DNA of 64,000 nt from Lentzea flava (lineage in GTDB: Bacteria; Actinomycetota; Actinomycetes; Mycobacteriales; Pseudonocardiaceae): the NCBI RefSeq assembly GCF_014648475.1, contig NZ_BMRE01000007.1:62001-126000 (forward strand). The letters are read 5' to 3'. Below, piece after piece: positions 16,701 to 24,983 of the stretch. The position numbers were made by a program, and so were the translations under genes. Below the pieces are notes generated by a model. It was not told the origin of the DNA. It ran no database searches and saw nothing but the letters and a program-made list of their open reading frames with translations. The first letter of the stretch is position 1, and each line of letters starts with the position of its first letter.

Positions 16701-17597
16701 CTACACGGCCTGACGCCGGCTTTCCTGTTCCAGCGCTTCGGCCATCTGGGCCCACACCTCGGCGCATCCGCGCGCCATGTCCGCGACGAGTTCCCGGCAG
16801 TGCGACGGAACCCCGTCCACCACCGCGGCCCACTCCCCCGACGACACCGCGTGCGCCTCGAGCCAGCGCAGCACCAGCCGCCCGTGCTCGTTGAACCGCA
16901 GCGAGGGATCGCGCCGCAGGATCGGCAGGGTCGACGCCGGCGCCCGCACCTCGGCCCGTGCCGCCGGCACCTCGGCGTCGGCCTTCTCGGCGGCCCGCAT
17001 CCGCTCCGGCACGGGGTCCAGCCCGGCGTTCAGGCGGCGCCGGACGTCCCGGACGGTGCCGGGCGACACCCCCGCCGCACGGGCGATGTCCCGCAACGAC
17101 GCGGAAGGCCGTGCCTCGATCATCTCCCCGGCGAGCCGCCGTCCCGCTGCCGAGTTGACCGGACGGACCTTCCCGTCCCGCCCCACGCGGTTGGCGGCGC
17201 GCCCGCCCACGGCACGCCGCAGCACCCCGACGGACTTGGCCGCGAGCCCGGTGGACGCGGCGATGGCCCGGTCGGACCACTGCGGCCGCGACCGCAGCAA
17301 CCGCCGGGCGGCGGCCTCGCGATCGGCGGTGGACAGCGTCGCGAGGTTCAGGGACACGGACAGGACGAACACCTCCTCGGCCGGTCCGTCGACGTACTCG
17401 ACCTCGACGGAGGAGTACCCGCGCAACGCGGCCGCCCGCAGGCGGTGGGCACCGTCGACGACCTTCATGGAACCGCGGTGCACCACGATCGGCGCGAGTT
17501 CGGCTCCAGAGGACGCCAGTGAACGAACGAACTCCTCGCTGCAGCCACCGAGTCGCGGCGAGTCCGCGAGCTGCAGCACGTTGATGTCGACGAGCAT
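16701..17597 (-). CDS. StrR/NovG-type ParB-like pathway regulator
   Basis: A 298-aa protein with an N-terminal ParB/sulfiredoxin-like domain (about residues 1-95: ADSPRLGG, SGAELAPIVVHRGSMKVV, DGAHRLRAAALRG) followed by a helix-turn-helix region (PQWSDRAIAASTGLAAKSV, ASLRDIARAAGVSPGTVRDV). The order and the RVGRDGKVRPVNSAAGRRLA linker match the StrR/NovG/Bbr family of activators in streptomycin, novobiocin and glycopeptide clusters rather than chromosome-partition ParB. It would bind inverted repeats upstream of biosynthetic genes. ATG 17597 is preferred to TTG 17606 because of its start codon and spacing from GGGGGG. It lies 80 nt downstream of the CoA-binding protein gene. Confidence 0.75.
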   Translation of the reverse strand: MLVDINVLQLADSPRLGGCSEEFVRSLASSGAELAPIVVHRGSMKVVDGAHRLRAAALRGYSSVEVEYVDGPAEEVFVLSVSLNLATLSTADREAAARRLLRSRPQWSDRAIAASTGLAAKSVGVLRRAVGGRAANRVGRDGKVRPVNSAAGRRLAGEMIEARPSASLRDIARAAGVSPGTVRDVRRRLNAGLDPVPERMRAAEKADAEVPAARAEVRAPASTLPILRRDPSLRFNEHGRLVLRWLEAHAVSSGEWAAVVDGVPSHCRELVADMARGCAEVWAQMAEALEQESRRQAV

Positions 17598-17677
17598 GCG
17601 AAACAAAGCCCCCCAGGCTTGGTGTCTCCAGTACCCCCAGGTGTCCGGAGACCTCGAACCGCAGAGTAGCTACTTGG

Positions 17678-18070
17678 TCAACCGGCGCGCCACTCGATCG
17701 CGGGACAGACGTCCATGACCATCCGCAGCCCGGCGGCCTTGGTCCGCCGGTACGCCTCGTGGTCCACGACGCCGAGCTGGAACCACACGGCCTTCGCGCC
17801 GATCGAGACGGCGTCGTCCGCGAACCGGCCGGCGTCCTCGGAGCGGCGGAACACGTCGACGACGTCCACGGGGAACGGAATGTCCGCGAGCGTCGCGTAC
17901 CCCTGCTCGCCGTGCACGGTCTCGGCCGCCGGGTGCACCGGCACGATCTTCCTGCCGCGCTGCTGCAGGAACCTGGCCACGCCGTGGGCCGCGCGGGACG
18001 GGTTGTCCGAGAGTCCGACGATGGCCCAGACCTGGCAGTTCTCGAGGATCCAGTCGACGTCTTCGCGCAT
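17678..18070 (-). CDS. CoA-binding domain protein (YccU type)
   Basis: A 130-aa single-domain Rossmann protein. CoA_binding family features include VWAIVGLSDNPSRAAHGVARFL, split here as the nucleotide-binding loop (VGLSDNPSR) and following helix, KIVPVHPAAE, and VDVVDVFRRSEDAG. The Ile/Val pattern and length match YccU/YneT-like proteins, which bind CoA but have no assigned reaction. It is cytoplasmic. It is divergent from the YciI-like gene across 119 nt. Confidence 0.85.
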   Translation of the reverse strand: MREDVDWILENCQVWAIVGLSDNPSRAAHGVARFLQQRGRKIVPVHPAAETVHGEQGYATLADIPFPVDVVDVFRRSEDAGRFADDAVSIGAKAVWFQLGVVDHEAYRRTKAAGLRMVMDVCPAIEWRAG

Positions 18071-18189
18071 ACGACCACACTAACCTCGTGACGCCGGTCA
18101 CATTCCGGTCCGGCTCGTCGAAAGCCGGGCGTGCCGATCGACGCGTGAGTAGAAACGGACACCCGGACACCGGAGCTGAGGAGATCGAG

Positions 18190-18612
18190 ATGCGGTTCAT
18201 GGTCATCGTCAAGGCGAACGAGGACTCCGAGAACGGCGTCATGCCCACGACCGAGGAGCTGGCCGCGATGGGCAACTACAACGAGGAGCTGGTCAAGGCG
18301 GGTGTGATGCTCGCGGGCGACGGTCTGTACCCGAGCTCCAAGGGCGCGCGGGTCGCGTTCGACGCCAAGGGCGCCACGACGGTCACCGACGGCCCGTTCG
18401 CCGAGACGAAGGAGCTGATCGCGGGCTTCTGGATCTGGGAGCTGCCCTCGATGCAGGACGCCGTCGAGTGGCTGAAGAAGGCGCCGTTCCGCAGCGGCGA
18501 GGTCGAGATCCGGCAGATTCACGGCGCCGAGGCGTTCGAGGACGTCACCACGCCCGAGATCAAGGCTCAGGAAGACCGTCTCCGCGAGCAGATCGCCGCC
18601 CGCAATCAGTGA
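18190..18612 (+). CDS. YciI/DGPF-domain protein
   Basis: A 140-aa protein starting MRFMVIVKANEDSE, with GAGGAG 9 nt before the ATG. The DGPF signature (VTDGPFAETKELIAGFWIWE) identifies the YCII/DGPF (COG3795) family, ferredoxin-like fold proteins of about 120-145 aa. Members often lie next to ECF sigma factors or regulators; here none is adjacent on the same strand. Function is not established. Its stop overlaps the 3' end of the convergent PucR gene by 7 nt. Confidence 0.88.
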   Translation: MRFMVIVKANEDSENGVMPTTEELAAMGNYNEELVKAGVMLAGDGLYPSSKGARVAFDAKGATTVTDGPFAETKELIAGFWIWELPSMQDAVEWLKKAPFRSGEVEIRQIHGAEAFEDVTTPEIKAQEDRLREQIAARNQ

Positions 18613-19361
18613 GGCAGCGGCACCTCGGGGCACGAGTGGGCGGTCAGCGCGACGCTCAGCGTGAGCAGCGCGCGCGGTGAGGCCGGGCGGCAGCCGGTGA
18701 GCCGTTCGACCAGCCGCAGGCGGTGGTCCAGGGTGCTGCGGTGGATGTCCAGCCGCCGGGCCGCCGCCGCCCGGTTGCCGTCCTCGGCGATGAACGCCCG
18801 CAAGGCGTCCAGCAACGGCTGCTGGGCCACCACGGGTTCGATCATGCGGGCCAGCCGCTCGGCGACGTGCGGCTGGCGCAGCACCACGAAGTCCGCCAGC
18901 ACGGTGCGCAGCTCGTAGACGCCGGGCGCGCGGCCGGCGGCGATCCGCAGCACGTCCTGCGCCGTCGCGCGCGCCGCCGCCAGGTCGCGCCGGGGAGCCC
19001 ACGCGACCGCCATCCACACGTCGCCGCCGACGCGGTCGTACAGCTCCCTGGCCAGTCCGGCGTGCTGGTCCTGCGCGCACGGCAGCAGCACGTACCCGCC
19101 GCGGACGCCGTCGAGGACGAGCGCCTCGGCGTTGTCCCGCACCGCGTCCAGCACCGCGGCGGCGCCGTCCTCAGTGGACGCGCAGAACGCGATCACCGCG
19201 TAAGCCAGAGCAAGCCCCTCGAACCCGTTGTCGCGACCGGAGAGCAGCGTTCTGGCGAGCCGGCGGCGGGTCGCCACGTCCTCCACCGGGGGCAGGTCGA
19301 ACGGGCTGAGGATGTCACGCAGCACGTCGTTGAGCGGCAAGCTGTCCAGAACGGTGGTCAC
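18606..19361 (-). CDS. PucR-family regulator (first of a tandem pair)
   Basis: A 251-aa regulator from GTG 19361, which has GGGAGG 6 nt upstream. The C-terminal PucR HTH_30 domain is clear: AEDGNRAAAARRLDIHRSTL followed by DHRLRLVERLTG. The middle region resembles the GGDEF-like domain of CdaR/PucR regulators. It lacks the N-terminal purine-catabolism domain, so its signal is unknown. The next gene upstream on the same strand is a diverged paralogue (shared DGNR...HRST...DYRL pattern), so the pair probably arose by duplication. Confidence 0.82.
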   Translation of the reverse strand: MTTVLDSLPLNDVLRDILSPFDLPPVEDVATRRRLARTLLSGRDNGFEGLALAYAVIAFCASTEDGAAAVLDAVRDNAEALVLDGVRGGYVLLPCAQDQHAGLARELYDRVGGDVWMAVAWAPRRDLAAARATAQDVLRIAAGRAPGVYELRTVLADFVVLRQPHVAERLARMIEPVVAQQPLLDALRAFIAEDGNRAAAARRLDIHRSTLDHRLRLVERLTGCRPASPRALLTLSVALTAHSCPEVPLPH

Positions 19362-19477
19362 GCGTCGCCTCCCTGAGGGCCTCACGGTGTCGCACCGCAA
19401 ACGGTAGGCAACTGTCGACAGTCGGCACAGATGGCTTGAGCCAGCCTTAACGTTCACCCGAAAAGCGCTGAATCCGT

Positions 19478-20398
19478 TCAGCCGAGCGAGTTCGTGCGGC
19501 TCAGCGCGATCGCGGTGCCGAGAACGGCGAGGTCACGGGGGTTGACCGGGCTCAGCCCGGTGAGCTGCTCGATCTGCCACAACCGGTAGTCGATCGTGCT
19601 GCGGTGGATGAACAGCTTCTTGACAGCTTCCGCCCGGTTGCCGTCCGCCTCGAGCAGCGCGAGCACCGTCTCGACGAGAACGGGGTTCGCGAGCAACGGC
19701 GCGACGACCCTGCCGAGCTCGTCGCGCGCCTCCGGGGTCCGGATCACCGCGCTCTCGAACAACATGTCGTCGATCCGGTACACGCCCGGCGGCCGCCCGA
19801 GCGACGCGACCAGCGCGTCGATCTCGTCAACCTCGTTGCGCGCCAACGCGACGCGCGCGGCGGGCCGTTCCGCGAGGCAGAACCACACCTCGCCGCCGAG
19901 CTCCTCGCGCACCTCCCGGCACAACGGCAGCGCCACCGCCTCGGCGACGGGCAGCAGGAGGTGCCCGGACGTTGCCGGGAACACCGGCCCACGTTTGCGG
20001 AAAGCGCTTACCACCCTGTCCGTCACCACTCCCCGCACCGACACGACGGTGTAGAACGGGGCGGCGTCGTCCGGCGTGTCCCCGGCGAACAGCGCGTCCG
20101 CCAGCCCGTCGTCCTGCGCGCAGAACGCGGACATCAGCTCGGCGGCGAGCACGGTGCCCACGGCGGCCAGCGCACGGGCGTCACCGCCGTCGTCCAGCAT
20201 GGTTTCCGTCAGCAACCTGTCGGTGGACCGCAGGGCGACGACCACCTGGGCGACGGGCACTCTCGCCGAAACGAGACGCGATCCGACGCGGTGGGCGACG
20301 GCCTCTGCCGCGTCCTCCCACCCGTCGGCGTCGGCGGCGGCCGCGCGGTAGACGGCGAGGAACTCCTCGTGCAGCAGGCGACCGGCGTCGACGAGCAC
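19478..20398 (-). CDS. PucR-family regulator (second of a tandem pair)
   Basis: A 306-aa regulator. GTG 20398 is chosen because GGGAGGG lies 6 nt before it; an in-frame ATG 39 nt upstream lacks this. The N-terminal half is a helical ligand-binding-like region (VPVAQVVVALRSTDRLLTE). The C-terminal HTH_30 reads EADGNRAEAVKKLFIHRSTI then DYRLWQIEQLTG. It is separated by 116 nt from the other PucR gene and by 138 nt from the divergent Crp/Fnr gene. Ligand and targets are not evident. Confidence 0.82.
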   Translation of the reverse strand: MLVDAGRLLHEEFLAVYRAAAADADGWEDAAEAVAHRVGSRLVSARVPVAQVVVALRSTDRLLTETMLDDGGDARALAAVGTVLAAELMSAFCAQDDGLADALFAGDTPDDAAPFYTVVSVRGVVTDRVVSAFRKRGPVFPATSGHLLLPVAEAVALPLCREVREELGGEVWFCLAERPAARVALARNEVDEIDALVASLGRPPGVYRIDDMLFESAVIRTPEARDELGRVVAPLLANPVLVETVLALLEADGNRAEAVKKLFIHRSTIDYRLWQIEQLTGLSPVNPRDLAVLGTAIALSRTNSLG

Positions 20399-20536
20399 GG
20401 GTCCCTCCCCTCTTTCCCTCTTCGAGGAAACCAGCACCGGCCCAGGGAATCCCCCAGGTGTCTTCCAGCGTCACGCCAGTGTCGTCCACCCTAACGTCGG
20501 GTGCACGTCCGGTCGCCCCACGGAATGGAGACCGAA

Positions 20537-21247
20537 GTGGCACCTGCGCTGCTCGCCCCGCCGCGGCCGCCGGTCCTCGCGCCCTCCCCCGAGGTGTGGC
20601 GCCAGTTCGCGCACGCCCTCGAGCCCGTCGAGTTCCGCCGCGGCGACGTGCTGCTGCGGCTGGGCGTGCGCACCGACGAGCTGTTCGTGATCCGCGCGGG
20701 CAAGGCCAAGACCTGCTGCACGTCCCCCGACGGCCGCGAGCTGGTGCTGGACTTCCACTGCGCAGGTGACGTCCTGGTGGAGCCGACGCTGTTCGACGCG
20801 GCGCCGTCGGTGTCGACGACGGTCGCGCTCACCGACGTCCACGCCGGCCGCATCTCGCGGGCCGACCTGATCCGGTGGCTGGCGTTGTGCCCGGAGATCA
20901 CCGAACGGCTGCTGGGCTGCCTCGCCCGCCGGCAGCGCGAGTCGCACCAGATGCGCATGGACATCGTGCAGATGGACGCCCCCGCCCGCCTCGCGAAGGC
21001 GTTGCTGCGCCTCGCGGGACGCTTCGGCAGCGACCGGCGCGGCGCCCTGCTGATGATCGAGGACCTCACCCAGGAGGAGCTCGGCCAGTACATCGGCGCG
21101 CGCCGCGACACGGTCAACAAGACGCTCTCGGACTTCGCCGGGCGCGGCTGGATCTCGATCGAGCGCAAGAGCATCTTCCTCACCGACCCCGCCCAGCTCA
21201 GCCGCCGGGTGCGCGTCGGCATGCCCCACGTTCCCGCCCCACGTTGA
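20537..21247 (+). CDS. Crp/Fnr-family transcriptional regulator
   Basis: A 236-aa protein. GTG 20537 is preferred over ATG 20525 because GGAG lies 6 nt before it. The N-terminal 130 residues form a cNMP-binding beta-roll (PVEFRRGDVLLRLGVRTDELFVI is the entry strand pattern; DFHCAGDVLVEPTLF), then a dimer helix, then a winged HTH (LTQEELGQYIGARRDTVNKT, LSDFAGRGWISIERKSI). No Fnr-type iron-sulfur Cys cluster is seen. The DUF6069 membrane gene starts 23 nt downstream and is probably co-transcribed. The effector is unknown. Confidence 0.87.
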   Translation: MAPALLAPPRPPVLAPSPEVWRQFAHALEPVEFRRGDVLLRLGVRTDELFVIRAGKAKTCCTSPDGRELVLDFHCAGDVLVEPTLFDAAPSVSTTVALTDVHAGRISRADLIRWLALCPEITERLLGCLARRQRESHQMRMDIVQMDAPARLAKALLRLAGRFGSDRRGALLMIEDLTQEELGQYIGARRDTVNKTLSDFAGRGWISIERKSIFLTDPAQLSRRVRVGMPHVPAPR

Positions 21248-21270
21248 CCCGTCAGTGAAACGAGGAAGCA

Positions 21271-21690
21271 ATGCCAACCGAGAACACCAGCAAGGGCAAG
21301 GTCGTGCTGGGAGTGGCCGCCGCGATCGTCATCGCGTCGATCGGCAACGCCGCCGTGTCCCTCGCGGCACAGGCGCTCGGCGCCGACCCGAACGTCGTGC
21401 AGGGCCTGCTGCCCCGCGGCTACGTCGTGCTGACCGCGCTGGGGGTGATCATCGCGGCGTTCGCGTGGGCGTCCATTCGCAAGCGCGCCAAGGATCCCGC
21501 CCGCACGCTCGGCAAGCTCGTGCCGATCGTGGTCGCGCTCTCACTCCTCGCCGACATTCCGGTCTTCTTCCTACCGGGCGCCTCACCGGTCGGCGTGGTC
21601 GCGTTGATGGTCATGCACGTCGTCGTGGCCGCCGTCGCCGTCCCGATCTTCCACCGCGTTCTCCCCCTTCGCACCCCCGTTGCCGCCTAA
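21271..21690 (+). CDS. DUF6069-type four-TM membrane protein
   Basis: A 139-aa protein with GAGGAAG before the ATG. Four hydrophobic segments are visible: VVLGVAAAIVIASIGNAAVS, YVVLTALGVIIAAFAWASI, LVPIVVALSLLADIPVFFL and VVALMVMHVVVAAVAVPIF, each flanked by charged loops. This size and topology match DUF6069 family proteins. No transport or catalytic motif is seen. It lies in an operon with the Crp/Fnr gene and ends just before a strong bidirectional terminator. Confidence 0.8.
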   Translation: MPTENTSKGKVVLGVAAAIVIASIGNAAVSLAAQALGADPNVVQGLLPRGYVVLTALGVIIAAFAWASIRKRAKDPARTLGKLVPIVVALSLLADIPVFFLPGASPVGVVALMVMHVVVAAVAVPIFHRVLPLRTPVAA

Positions 21691-21705
21691 CCCTTCCGGG
21701 TGGTT

Positions 21706-21754
21706 GATGAACGGCGCTTTTGTCCACCACACGTGGGCAAAAGCGCCGTTCATC
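21706..21754. terminator. bidirectional intrinsic terminator
   Basis: Arms 21706-21727 and 21733-21754 form a 22-bp stem with one mismatch around a 5-nt loop, followed by GTTTTC. It separates the convergent DUF6069 (+) and KASIII (-) genes. Confidence 0.85.
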
Positions 21755-21764
21755 GTTTTCGTGG

Positions 21765-22766
21765 TCACTCGGCGAGGCTGAGGGTGGGCCACGTCAGGGT
21801 GGTGGCGCCCCAGGTCAGGCCTCCGCCGAACGCGGTGAGCAACACCTTGTGGCCTGGTTGGAGTTCGCCGGAACGGACGCCGTGTGCCAGAGCGAGGGGA
21901 ATCGAGGCGGCCGAGGTGTTGCCTACGTCGGTGATGTTGGAGATGAACTTGTCGCGCGGCACCTCGAGCTCGGCCGACACCGCGTCGAGGATCCGCGTGT
22001 TGGCCTGGTGCGCAATCACCCTGTCCACATCGGACGCCACCCAGCCCTGCCGCTTGATGGCGTTGCGCGACGACGCGGACATCCGGGCCACCGCGTTCGC
22101 GAACACCTCGCGTCCTTCCATCTGGAAGAACTTGTCGCCGTGCGGCACGATGCCGCGCGACGACCGCTGCCGCGACCCGCCGGCCGGAACCGTGATCAGG
22201 TCGGACAGTTCGCCGTCGGAGCCGAGGTCGAACGGACCGAGCGCGCCGGGTTCGTCGGCGGAACCGGCGCGCAGGACCACCGCGCCCGCGCCGTCGCCGA
22301 AGATCACGGACGTCGTGCGGTCCTGGGGGTTGAGGATCGTGGAGTAGGCGTCACCGCCGATCACGATCAGGCTGTCCACGATCCCGGACGTGATCAGACC
22401 GGCCCCGACTCCCAGCCCGTACACGAATCCCGTGCACACGGCCGCGATGTCGAACGCCGGGACGCCGTCGAGGCCGAGCCGCGACGCGATCTCCGGTGCC
22501 GTCGCGGGACAGGGCCGGTCGGGGGTCGTGGTCGCGAGGATCACCCCGCCCGCGCCCGGCACGCCCGCCGAGCGCAGGGCCCGTCGCGCCGCCTCGACCG
22601 AGAGGTCCGAGGTCGCCATGCCGGGTTCGACCACGTGTCTCGTGACGACCCCGATCCGGCTGCGGATCCACTCGTCGGTCGTGTCCAGTCTGGCTGTCAG
22701 CTCGTCGTTGGTGACCACTCGCGGCGGGAGCCATGCACCGAGTCCCGCGACCACCGCTGCGCGCAT
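21765..22766 (-). CDS. 3-oxoacyl-ACP synthase III (FabH-like KASIII)
   Basis: A 333-aa thiolase-fold enzyme with the full KASIII triad: Cys111 (DIAAVCTGFVYGL), His253 (IAHQANTRI) and Asn283 (GNTSAASIP). The C-terminal GGGLTWGATTL is typical of FabH. It condenses an acyl-CoA with malonyl-ACP in the cytoplasm. The TTDEWIRSRIG segment near residue 30 is also FabH-like. It is the third gene of a tight minus-strand unit: PAS-LuxR, 10 nt gap, aldehyde dehydrogenase, 13 nt gap, this gene. It could be a housekeeping duplicate or make a special starter or side chain; its place beside the regulators of a polyketide region favours a specialised role. No acyl carrier gene is adjacent. Confidence 0.88.
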   Translation of the reverse strand: MRAAVVAGLGAWLPPRVVTNDELTARLDTTDEWIRSRIGVVTRHVVEPGMATSDLSVEAARRALRSAGVPGAGGVILATTTPDRPCPATAPEIASRLGLDGVPAFDIAAVCTGFVYGLGVGAGLITSGIVDSLIVIGGDAYSTILNPQDRTTSVIFGDGAGAVVLRAGSADEPGALGPFDLGSDGELSDLITVPAGGSRQRSSRGIVPHGDKFFQMEGREVFANAVARMSASSRNAIKRQGWVASDVDRVIAHQANTRILDAVSAELEVPRDKFISNITDVGNTSAASIPLALAHGVRSGELQPGHKVLLTAFGGGLTWGATTLTWPTLSLAE

Positions 22767-22779
22767 TCTGCGACCTTCC

Positions 22780-24135
22780 TCACCGGTTGTCCTCCAGCAC
22801 TTCAGGCAGTAAGTGGCTGGGAAACCCTTGGAACACCACGGGACGCTGGAACCGTTCGACGGCCCGCACGCCGACCGAGGTGTGGAACGGGGACGTGGTC
22901 GCGGGCCACGGGCCGCCGTGGTGCATGGCGGGGGTCGTCGCGATGTCGTTGGGCCACTGGTTCCACACGACGCGCCCGGCGCGTCCGGTCAGCTCGGCGA
23001 CCAGCTCGGGCAGGACGTCGTCGTCCTCGCCCTGCACGGTCGCGGTGAGCTGTCCCGGCAGCGCGGCGGCGAGTTCCAGCAGTTCGTTGCTGTCGCGGTA
23101 GGTGGCGACCACGGACACGGGCCCGAAGCACTCGTCCAACGCCTCGTCGTGGCCGGCCAGGATGTCGGCGGCGGTGGTGCGCAACAGGGTCGGCGCGTGA
23201 CCGCCCGCTCCCGGCCCGCCTTCGACCAGCACGTCGAGGAACGCGGAGAGCGCCTCCACACCGGTCTCGAAGCGCTTGGCGACGAGCTTGTTGAACAACG
23301 GCTCCGCCCGCAGCGCGCGCACCTCGGCGGCGACGTCGCCGGCGAAACCCTCTGGTACGACCAGAAGCCCGGGTTTGGTGCACAGCTGCCCGCTCTGCTG
23401 CGACAACGCCTGCGCGAACCCGCGCGCGATCTCACCGCCGCGCTTCGCGACGGCGCGAGGCGTGACGAACACGGGGTTCACGCTGCCGAAGCCGCCGTAG
23501 AACGGGATCGGCTCGGGGCGGGTGGCGGCGAGGTGGTGCAGTTCGCGGCCGACGCGGGACGAGCCGATGAACGCGACCGCCTTGATCCGCGGGTCGAGCA
23601 CGAGCTGCCGGGCGCAGCGCCGTCCGTGGACGAGCGCGAACACGCCCTTGGGCAGCACTTCCTCGACGACCTCCGCGGTGCGGTCGGCGAGATCGGGGTA
23701 GCTGTGGCTCGCCTTCACCACGACCGGGCAGCCGGCGGCCAGCGCGGAGGCCGTGTCGCTGCCCGCCACGGAGAACGCGAACGGGTAGGACGTGGAGCCG
23801 AAGACGGCGACCGGGCCGAGCGGGACCAGCATGCGGCGCAGGTCCGGCCGCGGCCCCGGCGGCCAGTGCACGTCCTCGTGGTCGATCACGACGCCGTTGA
23901 CGGCGCCCGAGCGCAGGTACTCGGCGAACGAGCGCAGCTGGAAGGTCGTGCGCCCCACCTCCGCGCGCAGCCTGTCGCCGGGGAGCCTGCACTCCCACTC
24001 GGCCAGCGCCACCAGCTCCGCGCTCTCGCGGTCGAGCGCGCCGGCGACGGCGTCGAGGGCCGCCGCCCGGTCGTCCGGGCTGGTGCCGCCCCACTCGCGG
24101 GCGGCCTGTGCCGCCCGGTCCAGGACCTCCTCCAC
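22780..24135 (-). CDS. aldehyde dehydrogenase-family protein lacking the general-base Glu
   Basis: A 451-aa ALDH-superfamily protein starting at GTG 24135. The catalytic Cys lies in SQQSGQLCTKPG (about residue 250), and the coenzyme loop is AFIGSSRVGREL. It resembles NADP-dependent 2-oxoglutarate-semialdehyde dehydrogenase-type ALDHs (PIPFYGGFGSVNPVFV), where family members have a Glu in the position occupied here by the second Gly of YGGFG. Without that Glu, deacylation by water should be impaired, as in CoA-acylating ALDHs. It is short at the N-terminus compared with the usual 480-520 aa. It is translationally close to the PAS-LuxR gene before and the KASIII gene after. Substrate unknown. 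Confidence 0.82.
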   Translation of the reverse strand: MEEVLDRAAQAAREWGGTSPDDRAAALDAVAGALDRESAELVALAEWECRLPGDRLRAEVGRTTFQLRSFAEYLRSGAVNGVVIDHEDVHWPPGPRPDLRRMLVPLGPVAVFGSTSYPFAFSVAGSDTASALAAGCPVVVKASHSYPDLADRTAEVVEEVLPKGVFALVHGRRCARQLVLDPRIKAVAFIGSSRVGRELHHLAATRPEPIPFYGGFGSVNPVFVTPRAVAKRGGEIARGFAQALSQQSGQLCTKPGLLVVPEGFAGDVAAEVRALRAEPLFNKLVAKRFETGVEALSAFLDVLVEGGPGAGGHAPTLLRTTAADILAGHDEALDECFGPVSVVATYRDSNELLELAAALPGQLTATVQGEDDDVLPELVAELTGRAGRVVWNQWPNDIATTPAMHHGGPWPATTSPFHTSVGVRAVERFQRPVVFQGFPSHLLPEVLEDNR

Positions 24136-24145
24136 GGCGCGGGCC

Positions 24146-24829
24146 CTACTTGATGTAGTCGGGCGAGACCCGCGGCGGCCAGCTGGCGACGCTCAGCACC
24201 CCGAGGCTGTAGGCGCGGGAGACGAGCGCGGCGCGGTTGGGGGCCTTGAGCTTCTTGAGCATCGTGCCGACGTGGTACTCGACGCCCTGGCGCGACAGGA
24301 AGAGCCGGGAGGCGAGCCGGACGGTCGACTCACCGGTGGCGATGCCCTCCAGGATGCGGGCGTCGAGCTCGGTGAGGATGCGGTTGCGGTCGACGACGAC
24401 GGCGTTGGGCTGCTCGCCCTTCTCCGCGTTCACGACGACGACGAACTGCACCAGGTCGCCGTGCGCGTCGTGGACGGCGATGCCGGTGATGTCGCCGGTG
24501 AACACGGCGTGGCGCGGGCCGATGCCGGCGAAGTGCTCGACGAAGCGCTGGCGGCGGCCTTCGACGAGACGGTCGAACTGCTTGCGCATCGGGCCGTGCA
24601 CGCCGGGGTGCAGCAGGTCGTAGAAGCTGCGGCCGAGCAGCGACTCGCCGGAGTGGCCGAACTGGGCCACGAAGTCGTCGTTGGCCTCGACGACGCGCAG
24701 ATCGAGGTCGAGACGCGCGAGGCAGAGACCGGACCGCTCGAGCAGGGAACGGAACACGTCGGCGTCCGGGACGACTCTTGCGCCGTTGAAGTGGTCAGGT
24801 GCGAGAGAACCAGCGGCAACAGTGTGCAT
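24146..24829 (-). CDS. PAS-LuxR transcriptional regulator (PimM/AmphRIV-like)
   Basis: A 227-aa protein with an N-terminal PAS domain (about residues 30-145: LARLDLDLRVVEANDDFVAQ, SFYDLLHPGVHGPMRKQ) and a C-terminal LuxR/GerE HTH (about 155-215: ILEGIATGESTVRLASRLFL then SRQGVEYHVGTMLKKL). This two-domain layout matches PAS-LuxR activators of polyene clusters (PimM, NysRIV, AmphRIV), although those are nearer 190-210 aa. It should act as a cytoplasmic dimeric activator. It heads a unit with the ALDH and KASIII genes and has its own promoter and an adjacent palindrome. Its position beside LAL genes and a polyene-type PKS supports a pathway role. Confidence 0.85.
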   Translation of the reverse strand: MHTVAAGSLAPDHFNGARVVPDADVFRSLLERSGLCLARLDLDLRVVEANDDFVAQFGHSGESLLGRSFYDLLHPGVHGPMRKQFDRLVEGRRQRFVEHFAGIGPRHAVFTGDITGIAVHDAHGDLVQFVVVVNAEKGEQPNAVVVDRNRILTELDARILEGIATGESTVRLASRLFLSRQGVEYHVGTMLKKLKAPNRAALVSRAYSLGVLSVASWPPRVSPDYIK

Positions 24830-24931
24830 GGGAGAGTATCCCTCTCGATCTCGTCGAAGTCGGCGTTCCGCGACTTGCCCGAAAAGAAGGCGATCCGGGT
24901 TTGTTCCCCGAATGCCGCCTTGACACGATTA

Positions 24932-24961
24932 ATCGTAGAAAGCCCTGCCGAACGCGGTCAA
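24932..24961 (-). promoter_or_regulatory. promoter of the PAS-LuxR unit
   Basis: On the minus strand, TTGACC (24961-24956) is followed after 18 nt by TACGAT (24937-24932), a good match to housekeeping -35 and -10 elements. Transcription would begin near 24925, giving a leader of about 95 nt before the ATG at 24829. Confidence 0.45.
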
Positions 24962-24970
24962 CGAGGCAGG

Positions 24971-24983
24971 AGGGGTGACCCCT
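24971..24983. promoter_or_regulatory. palindrome upstream of the PAS-LuxR promoter
   Basis: AGGGGTGACCCCT has 5-bp arms around TGA. It lies 9 nt upstream of the -35 element, an activator-like position. It resembles in form, but not in exact sequence, the PimM-type operator built on GGGA/TCCC arms. Confidence 0.4.

Noticed and set aside
24820..24845. PimM-type operator at the PAS-LuxR start (GGGAGAGTATCCC)
   Set aside because: The GGGA and TCCC arms are 5 nt apart rather than 2, and the site overlaps the ribosome site and start codon.
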